Made by a program: the position numbers and the translations under genes. The notes beneath the pieces are model-generated. The model saw only the letters and a program-made list of their open reading frames with translations. It had not been told where the DNA came from and searched no databases. This document shows positions 43,361-51,071 of a DNA stretch of 64,000 nucleotides, piece after piece. Every line of letters begins with the position of its first letter. Positions within the stretch are counted from its first letter, which is position 1. This DNA comes from an uncultured Drancourtella sp. (lineage in GTDB: Bacteria; Bacillota; Clostridia; Lachnospirales; Lachnospiraceae): contig CALFLL010000045.1 in assembly GCA_937880845.1 (NCBI GenBank), positions 1-64,000 on the forward strand, read 5' to 3'.

Positions 43361-44881
43361 ATGAAAGAGATTATAGACGGAACACTTATGAGAGAAGCGG
43401 ACCGGCATACGATAGAAGAAATGGGAATCCCTTCTCTTGTATTAATGGAACGTGCAGCGTTAAAGACGGTGGAAACCATGGAACAGGAAAATGTATGCAT
43501 GGAGAAAATGTTGGTAGTATGCGGAAGCGGAAATAACGGAGGAGACGGATTTGCTGTTGCACGTCTTCTTTTGATTAAGGGAAAATCCGTTTCTGCAGTT
43601 TTGGTTGGTAATCCAGAGCATTGTACGGAAGAAACAAGAAAGCAGATGGAGATTTTTCAAAATTACGGAGGAAAGGTTGAAACAGAACTTCCGGAACAGG
43701 AATTTACGGCTGTAATTGATGCCGTATTTGGGATCGGGCTTTCAAGGGAAGTTTCCGGAAAATACGCTGAGATACTGAAAAAAATGAATTCATATAAAGC
43801 GAAAAAGATAGCGGTTGATATTCCTTCCGGGATTCACAGTACGACAGGAGAAGTGATGGGAACAGCATTTCAGGCAGATCTGACCGTTACGTTTGCTTAT
43901 GCAAAAACAGGAATGATTTTATATCCCGGAGCCTCTTATGCAGGAAAAGTCGTTGTATCTGATATCGGGATTTATCTTGGAAATGAAAAAAAGGAACAGA
44001 GGTATGTTACTTATGAGAGAGATGATGTAAAAAGACTTTGCCCCAAGAGAAAAGAAGATGCTAATAAGGGAACATATGGGAAAGTACTGATGATTACCGG
44101 AAGCAACGGAATGTCCGGTGCAGCTTATCTTTCGGCAAAAGCGGCATATCAGATGGGGGCCGGACTTGTACAGATTTATACTTCGCTGTCTAATCGGGTG
44201 ATTCTGCAGACACAGCTTCCGGAAGCAATTGTATCTTGTTATGATGAAAATGCAGAATATCCGTTAAAACAACTGGAAGAGAAGCTTGACTGGGCAGATT
44301 TGATTTGTATCGGATGCGGAATTGGGATGTCTGAAACCGCAGGAGAACTTTTAAAGATTACATTGAATTATTTGGGAAGACATGACAAAAAATGTGTGGT
44401 GGATGCAGATGGTCTGAATCTGCTCTCGCGAATGGAAAGAAAAGAAAAAGAAGAACTTTTAAAGGCTGCCGAAGACAGTCTGATCATTACGCCTCATGTG
44501 AAAGAATTTTCAAGAATTCTTGGTAAAACGACAGAAGAAACGAAAAAAAACAGGATTTTACTTGCACAACAGTATGTGGAAAATTATAATATTATATTAA
44601 CAGCAAAGGATGCAAGAACAATAGTAACGTGTAAAGGGGAAATTCCTTATTTAAATACAACGGGAAATTCTGCCATGGCAAAGGCCGGATCGGGAGATGT
44701 TCTGGCCGGCATCATAACGGGGTGTCTTGCACTTGGAATGAGGCGTTTTGAAGCAGCGTCTTTTGGAGTTTTCGTCCATGGACTTTGCGGAGATGAAGCG
44801 GCAAGAAAAAAAGGCAGTCACAGTGTGCTTGCCGAAGATTTGATTGCGGCAGTTCCGACCGTGTTGGGGGGAAGTAAATAA
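43361..44881 (+). CDS. nnr: Bifunctional NAD(P)H-hydrate epimerase/dehydratase
   Basis: Protein of 506 aa repairing damaged NADH and NADPH hydrates. The N-terminal YjeF epimerase domain (1-215: GSGNNGGDGFAVARLL) is fused to the C-terminal ADP-dependent dehydratase (230-500: TGSNGMSGAAYLSA, TGNSAMAKAGSGDVLAGII). ATG 43361 lies behind AAGGAAAGG. It begins the nnr-alr-mazF order typical of Firmicutes, though the usual holo-ACP synthase gene is not ahead of it. Confidence 0.95.
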   Translation: MKEIIDGTLMREADRHTIEEMGIPSLVLMERAALKTVETMEQENVCMEKMLVVCGSGNNGGDGFAVARLLLIKGKSVSAVLVGNPEHCTEETRKQMEIFQNYGGKVETELPEQEFTAVIDAVFGIGLSREVSGKYAEILKKMNSYKAKKIAVDIPSGIHSTTGEVMGTAFQADLTVTFAYAKTGMILYPGASYAGKVVVSDIGIYLGNEKKEQRYVTYERDDVKRLCPKRKEDANKGTYGKVLMITGSNGMSGAAYLSAKAAYQMGAGLVQIYTSLSNRVILQTQLPEAIVSCYDENAEYPLKQLEEKLDWADLICIGCGIGMSETAGELLKITLNYLGRHDKKCVVDADGLNLLSRMERKEKEELLKAAEDSLIITPHVKEFSRILGKTTEETKKNRILLAQQYVENYNIILTAKDARTIVTCKGEIPYLNTTGNSAMAKAGSGDVLAGIITGCLALGMRRFEAASFGVFVHGLCGDEAARKKGSHSVLAEDLIAAVPTVLGGSK

Positions 44882-44897
44882 AGGAAGGAAAGACAGA

Positions 44898-46064
44898 ATG
44901 AAAAATTACAGCAGAGTGTGTGCAAAAATTGATTTGAATCGTATTGAATATAATATAGAAAAAATAAAAGAGCATATCGCCCCGGGAACAAAAATGATTC
45001 TCGTGGTAAAAGCTGACGGATATGGACATGGGGCAGTGCGGATTGCCAGGACAACCGAAACAATGGATTGCGTATGGGGATATGCTACGGCAACTTTGGA
45101 CGAGGCAGTCCTTTTAAGAAGAGCAGGAATAACAAAACCACTGCTAGTTCTTGGATGTACCTTTCCCGACCAGTATGAGCAGCTGATTGATCATGACATA
45201 CGAATGACCGTTTATACAAAAGAAGCGGCAGAAGAAATTTCAAAATTAGCCGTTTCCAAAAAGAAACAGGTATATGTGCATATTAAGCTTGATACCGGTA
45301 TGTCCCGTCTTGGATTTCAGACAGGGGAAGAATCTGTAAAGAAGATTGAAGAAATTTCAAAGTTTTCGAATTTGAAGATTGAGGGAGTGTTTACACATTT
45401 TGCAAAAGCGGATGAAGAGGACAAAACCTTTACATTGAAACAGCTTGAAAAATACCGGTGGATGTTGGAGAGATTAAAGGAAAGAAAAATCGAACCGAAA
45501 TATCGGCACTGCTCCAACAGTGCAGGAATCATTGATCTGCCATGTGCCAACATGGATCTTGTGAGAGCAGGAATTGCACTATATGGGCTTTATCCATCCA
45601 CAGAGGTACAGAAAAATGCATTGGATCTGAAACCGGCACTTACTCTTATCAGTCATGTGGTCCATACTAAATGGATCGAAAAAGGGGATGCCGTAAGTTA
45701 TGGAGGATATTTTATTGCACAGAAAAAAACAAAAGTAGCGACAATCCCGGTAGGCTATGCAGATGGTTATCCAAGAGGACTTTCTGATAAAGGATATGTT
45801 TTGATACATGGGAAAAAAGCTCCAATCCTGGGAAGAGTTTGCATGGATCAGTTTATGGTCGATGTGACAGATATTGCGGATGTGAAGTTCCTCGATCAGG
45901 TTACGCTGATCGGAAAAGACGGGGAACAAGAGATAACGATTGAAGAACTTGGAAATCTGGCTGACAGATTTAATTATGAATTTTTGTGTAATCTAGATAA
46001 AAGAATCCCAAGGGAATACATCAAAGATGGACAAATAATAGAGCAGATGGACTATTTTGCATAA
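44898..46064 (+). CDS. alr: Alanine racemase
   Basis: Protein of 388 aa converting L- to D-alanine for peptidoglycan. PLP lysine K38 in VVKADGYGHG, the SNSAGIID block, the catalytic Tyr region with VGYADGYPRGLS, and RVCMDQFMVDV. AAGGAAGGAA precedes ATG 44898, 17 bases after nnr. Confidence 0.96.
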   Translation: MKNYSRVCAKIDLNRIEYNIEKIKEHIAPGTKMILVVKADGYGHGAVRIARTTETMDCVWGYATATLDEAVLLRRAGITKPLLVLGCTFPDQYEQLIDHDIRMTVYTKEAAEEISKLAVSKKKQVYVHIKLDTGMSRLGFQTGEESVKKIEEISKFSNLKIEGVFTHFAKADEEDKTFTLKQLEKYRWMLERLKERKIEPKYRHCSNSAGIIDLPCANMDLVRAGIALYGLYPSTEVQKNALDLKPALTLISHVVHTKWIEKGDAVSYGGYFIAQKKTKVATIPVGYADGYPRGLSDKGYVLIHGKKAPILGRVCMDQFMVDVTDIADVKFLDQVTLIGKDGEQEITIEELGNLADRFNYEFLCNLDKRIPREYIKDGQIIEQMDYFA

Positions 46065-46145
46065 ACAGAAATCCGGACTTTTGGAATACTTCAAGTGGGA
46101 AATGGAAATACTCACAATATCTTGAATAAATGGAGTGTGAAAAAA

Positions 46146-46493
46146 GTGCAGGTTCATCGAGGAGACATCTTTTATGCAGATTTAAGTCCGGTTGTGGGTT
46201 CCGAGCAAGGAGGTATCCGTCCGGTTCTTGTAATACAAAATGAAATGGGAAACAGACACAGTCCAACTGTAATATGTGCGGCCATTACATCAAGGATGAA
46301 TAAGTCAAAGCTTCCGACTCATGTAGAAATTGATGCAAGACGTTGTGGAATTGTAAAAAATTCCGTAGTACTTCTGGAACAGATCCGGACGATTGATAAG
46401 CAAAGACTGAAAGAAAATATATGCCATCTGGATAAAGAAATGATGAAAAAAGTGGATGATGCTTTGCGTGTCAGCATTGCGCTTTCTACATAA
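46146..46493 (+). CDS. MazF/NdoA-type endoribonuclease toxin
   Basis: Protein of 115 aa from GTG 46146, ten bases after GGAG. VHRGDIFYADLSPVVGSEQG, IRPVLVIQN and AAITSRMNK match MazF of the Bacillus NdoA type; the catalytic Arg25 and Thr48 fall at exactly these positions. It would cut mRNA at short sequences and inhibit translation. In Bacillus the antitoxin gene lies between alr and this gene; here only about 80 bases separate them and no MazE-like frame is present. Antitoxin could be elsewhere or the enzyme may act alone. Confidence 0.9.
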   Translation: MQVHRGDIFYADLSPVVGSEQGGIRPVLVIQNEMGNRHSPTVICAAITSRMNKSKLPTHVEIDARRCGIVKNSVVLLEQIRTIDKQRLKENICHLDKEMMKKVDDALRVSIALST

Positions 46494-46505
46494 AAAGGAG
46501 AAGAT

Positions 46506-47303
46506 ATGAATCAGCGTGAAATGATTGAAAACGACGTTCTTGCCATGCTAAAAAGAGGAGAAGAGGACGGACAAATAAAAGAAAATGAATATAAAATGAT
46601 AAGAAATGTATTTTCTTTCATGGAAAAGGATGCAAAAGAGATTATGACTCACCGGAAGAACATTGTTGCACTGGATGGGGAACAGTCCTTGGAAGAGGTC
46701 GTTCGCTTTGCGTCAGAGGCAAACAATTCCAGATTTCCGGTTTATAAAGACGATATTGATAATATTACGGGGATTATTCATATTAGAGATATGATGAAGT
46801 GTTATCTAAAACCTGAATTGAGAAAATGCAAAATCAACGAACTGACTGACTGGCTCATGCCGGCAAGTTTTATCCCGGAAACAAGAAAGATCAACCTGCT
46901 TTTCATGCAGATGAAAGCAAAGCAGGTACATATGGCGATTGTCATTGATGAGTATGGCCAGACGGCAGGTCTTGTGGCAATGGAGGATATTATAGAAGAG
47001 ATCATGGGAAGCATCCGTGACGAATTTGATGAAGAAGAGGAAATGATCAAATCTGTGGCAGACGGAACATATCTTGTAGACGGATTATGTGAACTATCTG
47101 AACTTTCCGATATGCTTGGGATTGTATTTGAAGATGAGGATGAGGACACGGAATATGAAACGCTAAACGGGTTTTTAATCGTAAAACTGGAGAGAATCCC
47201 GGCAGAAAACGAAAAATGCAGCATCGAATATGAAGGATACCTGTTTGAGGTACTGGAAGTGGACAATAACATCATTCAAAAGGTAAGAATTGCTAAAATC
47301 TGA
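46506..47303 (+). CDS. CorC-like CBS domain protein without membrane part
   Basis: Protein of 265 aa. A short helical lead (EENEYKMIRNVFSFMEKDAKEIMTHR-like) enters a CBS pair (about 45-180; ARG-type MTHRKNIVALD, then VIDEYGQTAGLVAMEDIIEEI). A CorC_HlyC transporter-associated domain (about 185-265) follows. Relatives usually start with a DUF21/CNNM membrane domain; none is here. It may regulate Mg or Co handling as a soluble partner. AAGGAG upstream, 12 bases after mazF. Confidence 0.85.
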   Translation: MNQREMIENDVLAMLKRGEEDGQIKENEYKMIRNVFSFMEKDAKEIMTHRKNIVALDGEQSLEEVVRFASEANNSRFPVYKDDIDNITGIIHIRDMMKCYLKPELRKCKINELTDWLMPASFIPETRKINLLFMQMKAKQVHMAIVIDEYGQTAGLVAMEDIIEEIMGSIRDEFDEEEEMIKSVADGTYLVDGLCELSELSDMLGIVFEDEDEDTEYETLNGFLIVKLERIPAENEKCSIEYEGYLFEVLEVDNNIIQKVRIAKI

Positions 47304-47305
47304 AC

Positions 47306-47334
47306 TTGTCATGGAAATCAAAGAATGATAAAAT
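47306..47334 (+). promoter_or_regulatory. Promoter of yebC-like gene
   Basis: TTGTCA (47306-47311), a 17-base spacer and TAAAAT (47329-47334). Confidence 0.6.
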
Positions 47335-47391
47335 AAATAAATGGATTTTCATTGTGAGGATTACATTATACATAAAGAGAGGTAAATAAAA

Positions 47392-48123
47392 ATGTCAGGA
47401 CATTCAAAATTTGCAAACATTAAACATAAAAAGGAAAAAAATGATGCGGCGAAAGGAAAAATCTTTACAAAGATCGGACGTGAAATCGCAGTTGCAGTAA
47501 AAGAAGGAGGCGGAGCAGATCCGGCAAATAACAGCAGACTTCGTGATGTGATCGCAAAAGCAAAAGCAAATAACATGCCAAATGACAACATTGAAAGAAG
47601 CATCAAAAAAGCAGCAGGTGATGCAGATGCCAATAACTACGAAAGAGTAGTATATGAAGGATACGGTCCAAACGGTACAGCGATCATTGTAGAGGCGTTG
47701 ACAGACAATAAAAACCGTACTGCTTCCAATGTCAGAAGTGCATTTACAAAAGGAAACGGAAATATCGGAACGCCGGGATGTGTATCTTTTATGTTTGATA
47801 AGAAAGGACAGATTCTGATTGACAAAGAAGAATGTGAAATGGATGCGGATGAGCTCATGATGATGGCTTTGGATGCAGGAGCAGAAGATTTTGCGGAAGA
47901 AGAAGACAGCTTTGAAATCCTTACCAATCCAGATGAATTCTCTCAAGTAAGAGAAAAACTGGAAGAAGCCGGTATCCCTATGATAGAAGCTGATGTCACA
48001 ATGATCCCGCAGACGTATGTACAGCTTACGGATGAAACAGATTTAAAAAATATTCAGAAAACGCTTGATCTTCTTGAAGATGATGACGACGTTCAGGAAG
48101 TATACCATAACTGGGAAGAATAG
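47392..48123 (+). CDS. YebC/PmpR family protein
   Basis: Protein of 243 aa with the hallmark start MSGHSKFANIKHKKEKNDAA and the conserved YEGYGPNGTAIIVE block. Three mixed alpha/beta domains of the TACO1 fold are expected. Members act as transcription regulators or as ribosome-linked factors that help translate proline-rich stretches. AGAGAGG upstream. It is the typical full length. Confidence 0.94.
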   Translation: MSGHSKFANIKHKKEKNDAAKGKIFTKIGREIAVAVKEGGGADPANNSRLRDVIAKAKANNMPNDNIERSIKKAAGDADANNYERVVYEGYGPNGTAIIVEALTDNKNRTASNVRSAFTKGNGNIGTPGCVSFMFDKKGQILIDKEECEMDADELMMMALDAGAEDFAEEEDSFEILTNPDEFSQVREKLEEAGIPMIEADVTMIPQTYVQLTDETDLKNIQKTLDLLEDDDDVQEVYHNWEE

Positions 48124-48155
48124 AGAATTCAAATATACTGTGAGGAGGAAATCCT

Positions 48156-48926
48156 ATGCAGGAAAAACAGAAAGAAAATATGATTTCCATGTTTAAAGAG
48201 GCGATGGAACTGTCAAAACGATTTGACAGAAATACATACGAAAAATCATTTCGAGGCATGTTTGAAAAAAGAAAGAACGCTCTGGAAAAAATGGTGTCAC
48301 TTATCCGGGAAACAAAGGAGGAAAACCAAGAAGAGCTTATTCAGACTGTCGGAAGCATGATTCCGGAGTATGTGGATTCGCAGCTACGAAAGCTTCCTTC
48401 CAAAAGAAAACGGGAGCAGGCGGCGATGGATTATAATCTCGCTTTTGCGACGTATCTGATCCCGCTTTTTCTTTACAGCCATGACAAGGAACTGGAGCAG
48501 ATAGCAGACGTTATGATTCAAAAATGGAACAGGATGAGTGCTGTTACAACAAAAGTCAGAAAGGCTACTTTTGAAGATATCAACGGCGGATTCAAGCGGC
48601 GTCTTTGTTATGTCACAACGGCGGTTTGTCAGTCTTTACATAAATCGGATGACTGTTATGAGCTTTGTATGCTTAGAAATTACCGGGATGAATATCTGGC
48701 AGCCAGACCGGGTGGAAAGGAAATCATAAGAGAATATTATAACATTGCTCCTACTATCGTAAAACGAATTAACCGCAAGGAAGAGTCGCGGCAGATTTAT
48801 CAGGAAATATGGGAAAGGTATCTCAAACCATGCATTGCTTTGATTGAAAAAGAAGAGAAAGAAAAATGTCGGGAAGTATATACGAAAATGGTGCGTGATT
48901 TAGAAAAAAAATATCTTTATTCATGA
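48156..48926 (+). CDS. Uncharacterised protein with CFI-box-like Cys motif
   Basis: Protein of 256 aa, mainly helical and charged, no signal peptide or membrane segment. The C-terminal half has RLCYVTTAVCQSLHKSDDCY, LRNYRDEYLA and IREYYNIAPTIVKRIN. This resembles the CFI-box region, in which a C-x-I/V-x-T-A-x-C start is followed by LR.FRD. I know no biochemical role. GAGGAGG precedes the ATG, with a 32-base gap to yebC and a 22-base gap to the sulfhydrylase gene, so it may be co-transcribed with both. Confidence 0.65.
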   Translation: MQEKQKENMISMFKEAMELSKRFDRNTYEKSFRGMFEKRKNALEKMVSLIRETKEENQEELIQTVGSMIPEYVDSQLRKLPSKRKREQAAMDYNLAFATYLIPLFLYSHDKELEQIADVMIQKWNRMSAVTTKVRKATFEDINGGFKRRLCYVTTAVCQSLHKSDDCYELCMLRNYRDEYLAARPGGKEIIREYYNIAPTIVKRINRKEESRQIYQEIWERYLKPCIALIEKEEKEKCREVYTKMVRDLEKKYLYS

Positions 48927-48948
48927 TTATTATACAGGAGGGAAAGGC

Positions 48949-50232
48949 ATGAGTGAAAATTTTAGACCAGAAACAAAATGTATTCAGTCAGGTTGGAAAC
49001 CGAAAACAGGGGAACCGAGAATTCTCCCGATTTATCAAAGTACGACTTTTAAATATGACACAAGCGAACAGATGGGACGTCTGTTTGACCTGGAAGACAA
49101 TGGTTATTTTTATACAAGGCTTCAGAATCCGACAAACGATGCCGTGGCACAGAAAATCTGTGATTTGGAAGGCGGGTATGCGGCCATGCTTACTTCCTCC
49201 GGGCAGGCAGCCAATTTTTATGCCATCATGAATATCGCGGAAAAAGGAGATCATATCGTATGTTCTTCCGCAGTATACGGAGGTACATATAATCTGTATG
49301 CTCATACTATTGCCAAGATGGGTGTAGAGGCTACGTTTATCGATCCGGATTGCACGGAAGAAGAATTAAATGGAGCTTTCCGTGAAAACACAAAAGCAGT
49401 TGTAGGAGAAACTATTGCAAATCCGGCTCTTACAGTGCTAGATATCGAAAAGTTTGCCAAAGCGGCACATGATCACGGCGTTCCGTTGATTATTGACAAT
49501 ACATTTGCCACACCGATCAACTGTAGGCCGTTTGAATGGGGAGCAGATATCGTAACACATTCTACTACTAAATACATGGATGGACATGCTATGACGGTAG
49601 GTGGTGCCATTGTCGACAGCGGAAATTTTGACTGGGAAGCACATGCGGAAAAATTTCCTGGTCTGACACAGCCGGATGAAACATATCATGGTATTGTGTA
49701 CACGAAAAAGTTTGGAAAAGGTGCCTATATCACAAAGGCAACCTCACAACTCATGCGTGATCTTGGCTCTATCCAGTCTCCTCAGAATGCATTTCTTTTA
49801 AATGTCGGACTGGAAACCCTTCATTTAAGGGTGCCGCGCCATTGTGAAAATGCCAAAAAGGTTGCTTCTTATCTGCAGAATCATGAAAAAGTAGCATGGG
49901 TAAACTGTGCGATGCTGGAAGACAACAAATATTATGAACGTGCCAGGAAATATATGCCGAATGGCACATGCGGTGTGATCACATTTGGCTTAAAAGGCGG
50001 AAGAGATGCCTCTGTAAAAATGATGGACAATCTGAAACTGGCGGCTATTGTAACGCATGTTGCAGATGCAAGGACATGTGTCCTTCATCCGGCCAGCCAT
50101 ACGCACCGTCAGATGAACGAGCAGGAACTTCTGGAAGCAGGAGTGCAGCCGGATCTGATCCGTTTCAGTGTAGGAATTGAAAATGCAGATGATATTATCG
50201 AAGATCTGGAACAGGCACTTGCACTTGTTTAA
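48949..50232 (+). CDS. O-acetylhomoserine sulfhydrylase (aminocarboxypropyltransferase)
   Basis: Protein of 427 aa, Cys/Met metabolism PLP family. ETKCIQSGWKPKTGEPRILP is the MetY-type N-terminus, and PLP binds K208 in HSTTKYMDGHAM. GETIANPALTVLDIE and the C-terminal RFSVGIENADDIIEDL follow. It forms homocysteine from O-acetylhomoserine and sulfide, direct sulfhydrylation toward methionine. No SAM or T-box element is visible in the 22-base gap upstream. Confidence 0.93.
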   Translation: MSENFRPETKCIQSGWKPKTGEPRILPIYQSTTFKYDTSEQMGRLFDLEDNGYFYTRLQNPTNDAVAQKICDLEGGYAAMLTSSGQAANFYAIMNIAEKGDHIVCSSAVYGGTYNLYAHTIAKMGVEATFIDPDCTEEELNGAFRENTKAVVGETIANPALTVLDIEKFAKAAHDHGVPLIIDNTFATPINCRPFEWGADIVTHSTTKYMDGHAMTVGGAIVDSGNFDWEAHAEKFPGLTQPDETYHGIVYTKKFGKGAYITKATSQLMRDLGSIQSPQNAFLLNVGLETLHLRVPRHCENAKKVASYLQNHEKVAWVNCAMLEDNKYYERARKYMPNGTCGVITFGLKGGRDASVKMMDNLKLAAIVTHVADARTCVLHPASHTHRQMNEQELLEAGVQPDLIRFSVGIENADDIIEDLEQALALV

Positions 50233-50254
50233 CTATTTGAATATTTAAACAGAT

Positions 50255-50289
50255 ACCTCCACATAATAAACAAAAATGTGGAGGTGTTT
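50255..50289 (+). terminator. Terminator hairpin that contains the next gene's ribosome site
   Basis: Stem ACCTCCACAT/ATGTGGAGGT (50255-50264 with 50276-50285), then GTTTTATT. The right arm includes GGAGGT, the ribosome-binding site of the ClpP-like gene starting at 50295. Confidence 0.75.
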
Positions 50290-50294
50290 TATTA

Positions 50295-50987
50295 ATGGGA
50301 AATGTGGAAAATCAAGAACAGGAAACGGAACAGATCAAAGAAACGGGAGGTCTGGAAATTCAAGAAGAAACAGGAGGATACCGGATTTATCTTCTGACCA
50401 TCATCGGCGAGATTGAAGGACATGAGGCTGTTTCCGGCAATACGAAAGCAACAAAGTACGAACATATTCTTCCGAAACTGGCCGAAATCGAGTCAGGAGA
50501 CGAAGTGGAAGGGGTTCTGATCCTGCTGAATACACTTGGTGGAGATGTGGAGGCAGGACTGGCTATTGCCGAGATGATCGCCTCCTTAAGTAAACCGACA
50601 GTTTCTCTTGTACTTGGAGGAAGCCATTCCATCGGAGGGCCACTTGCGGTTTCTGCGGACTATTCTTTTATCGTACCAAGCGGTACCATGGTTGTCCATC
50701 CGGTCAGGACAAGCGGGATGTTTATCGGAGTGATCCAAAGTTATCGCAATATGGAACGTACACAGGATCGCATTACGAAATTTATTTCCGATCATTCAAA
50801 AATTACACAAAAACGTCTGGAAGAGTTGATGCTGGATTCTTCACAGCTCGTGAAAGATGTGGGAACGCTTCTGGAAGGGGAAGAAGCGGTAAAAGAAGGA
50901 ATCATAGATGAAGTAGGAGGAATAAGAGAAGCTTTTTTAAAACTGCATGACCTAATCGACAAGGAGCGGGAAGCAAAAAATAGATAA
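50295..50987 (+). CDS. ClpP-family serine protease (TepA-like)
   Basis: Protein of 230 aa. An acidic N-terminal lead of about 28 residues is followed by the ClpP/crotonase fold: LLNTLGGDVEAGLAIAEMI, the Ser nucleophile S112 in GGSHSIGGP, and His135 in TMVVHPVRTSG. This matches TepA/YmfB, a ClpP relative upstream of ftsK/spoIIIE in Firmicutes. TepA is cytosolic and linked to removal of spore-protective or secretory proteins. The ribosome site is locked in the terminator hairpin ahead. Confidence 0.9.
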   Translation: MGNVENQEQETEQIKETGGLEIQEETGGYRIYLLTIIGEIEGHEAVSGNTKATKYEHILPKLAEIESGDEVEGVLILLNTLGGDVEAGLAIAEMIASLSKPTVSLVLGGSHSIGGPLAVSADYSFIVPSGTMVVHPVRTSGMFIGVIQSYRNMERTQDRITKFISDHSKITQKRLEELMLDSSQLVKDVGTLLEGEEAVKEGIIDEVGGIREAFLKLHDLIDKEREAKNR

Positions 50988-51015
50988 TGACATCATATTT
51001 TAAAAATGCTATAAT
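50987..51015 (+). promoter_or_regulatory. Promoter of ftsK-like gene
   Basis: ATGACA (50987-50992), a 17-base spacer and TATAAT (51010-51015). The -35 overlaps the stop of the ClpP-like gene. Confidence 0.6.
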
Positions 51016-51071
51016 GAAGAAGATATAGAAAGGAATACGTGTGAGTAAAGAAAGGGTTAGGAGGTTGTTTC

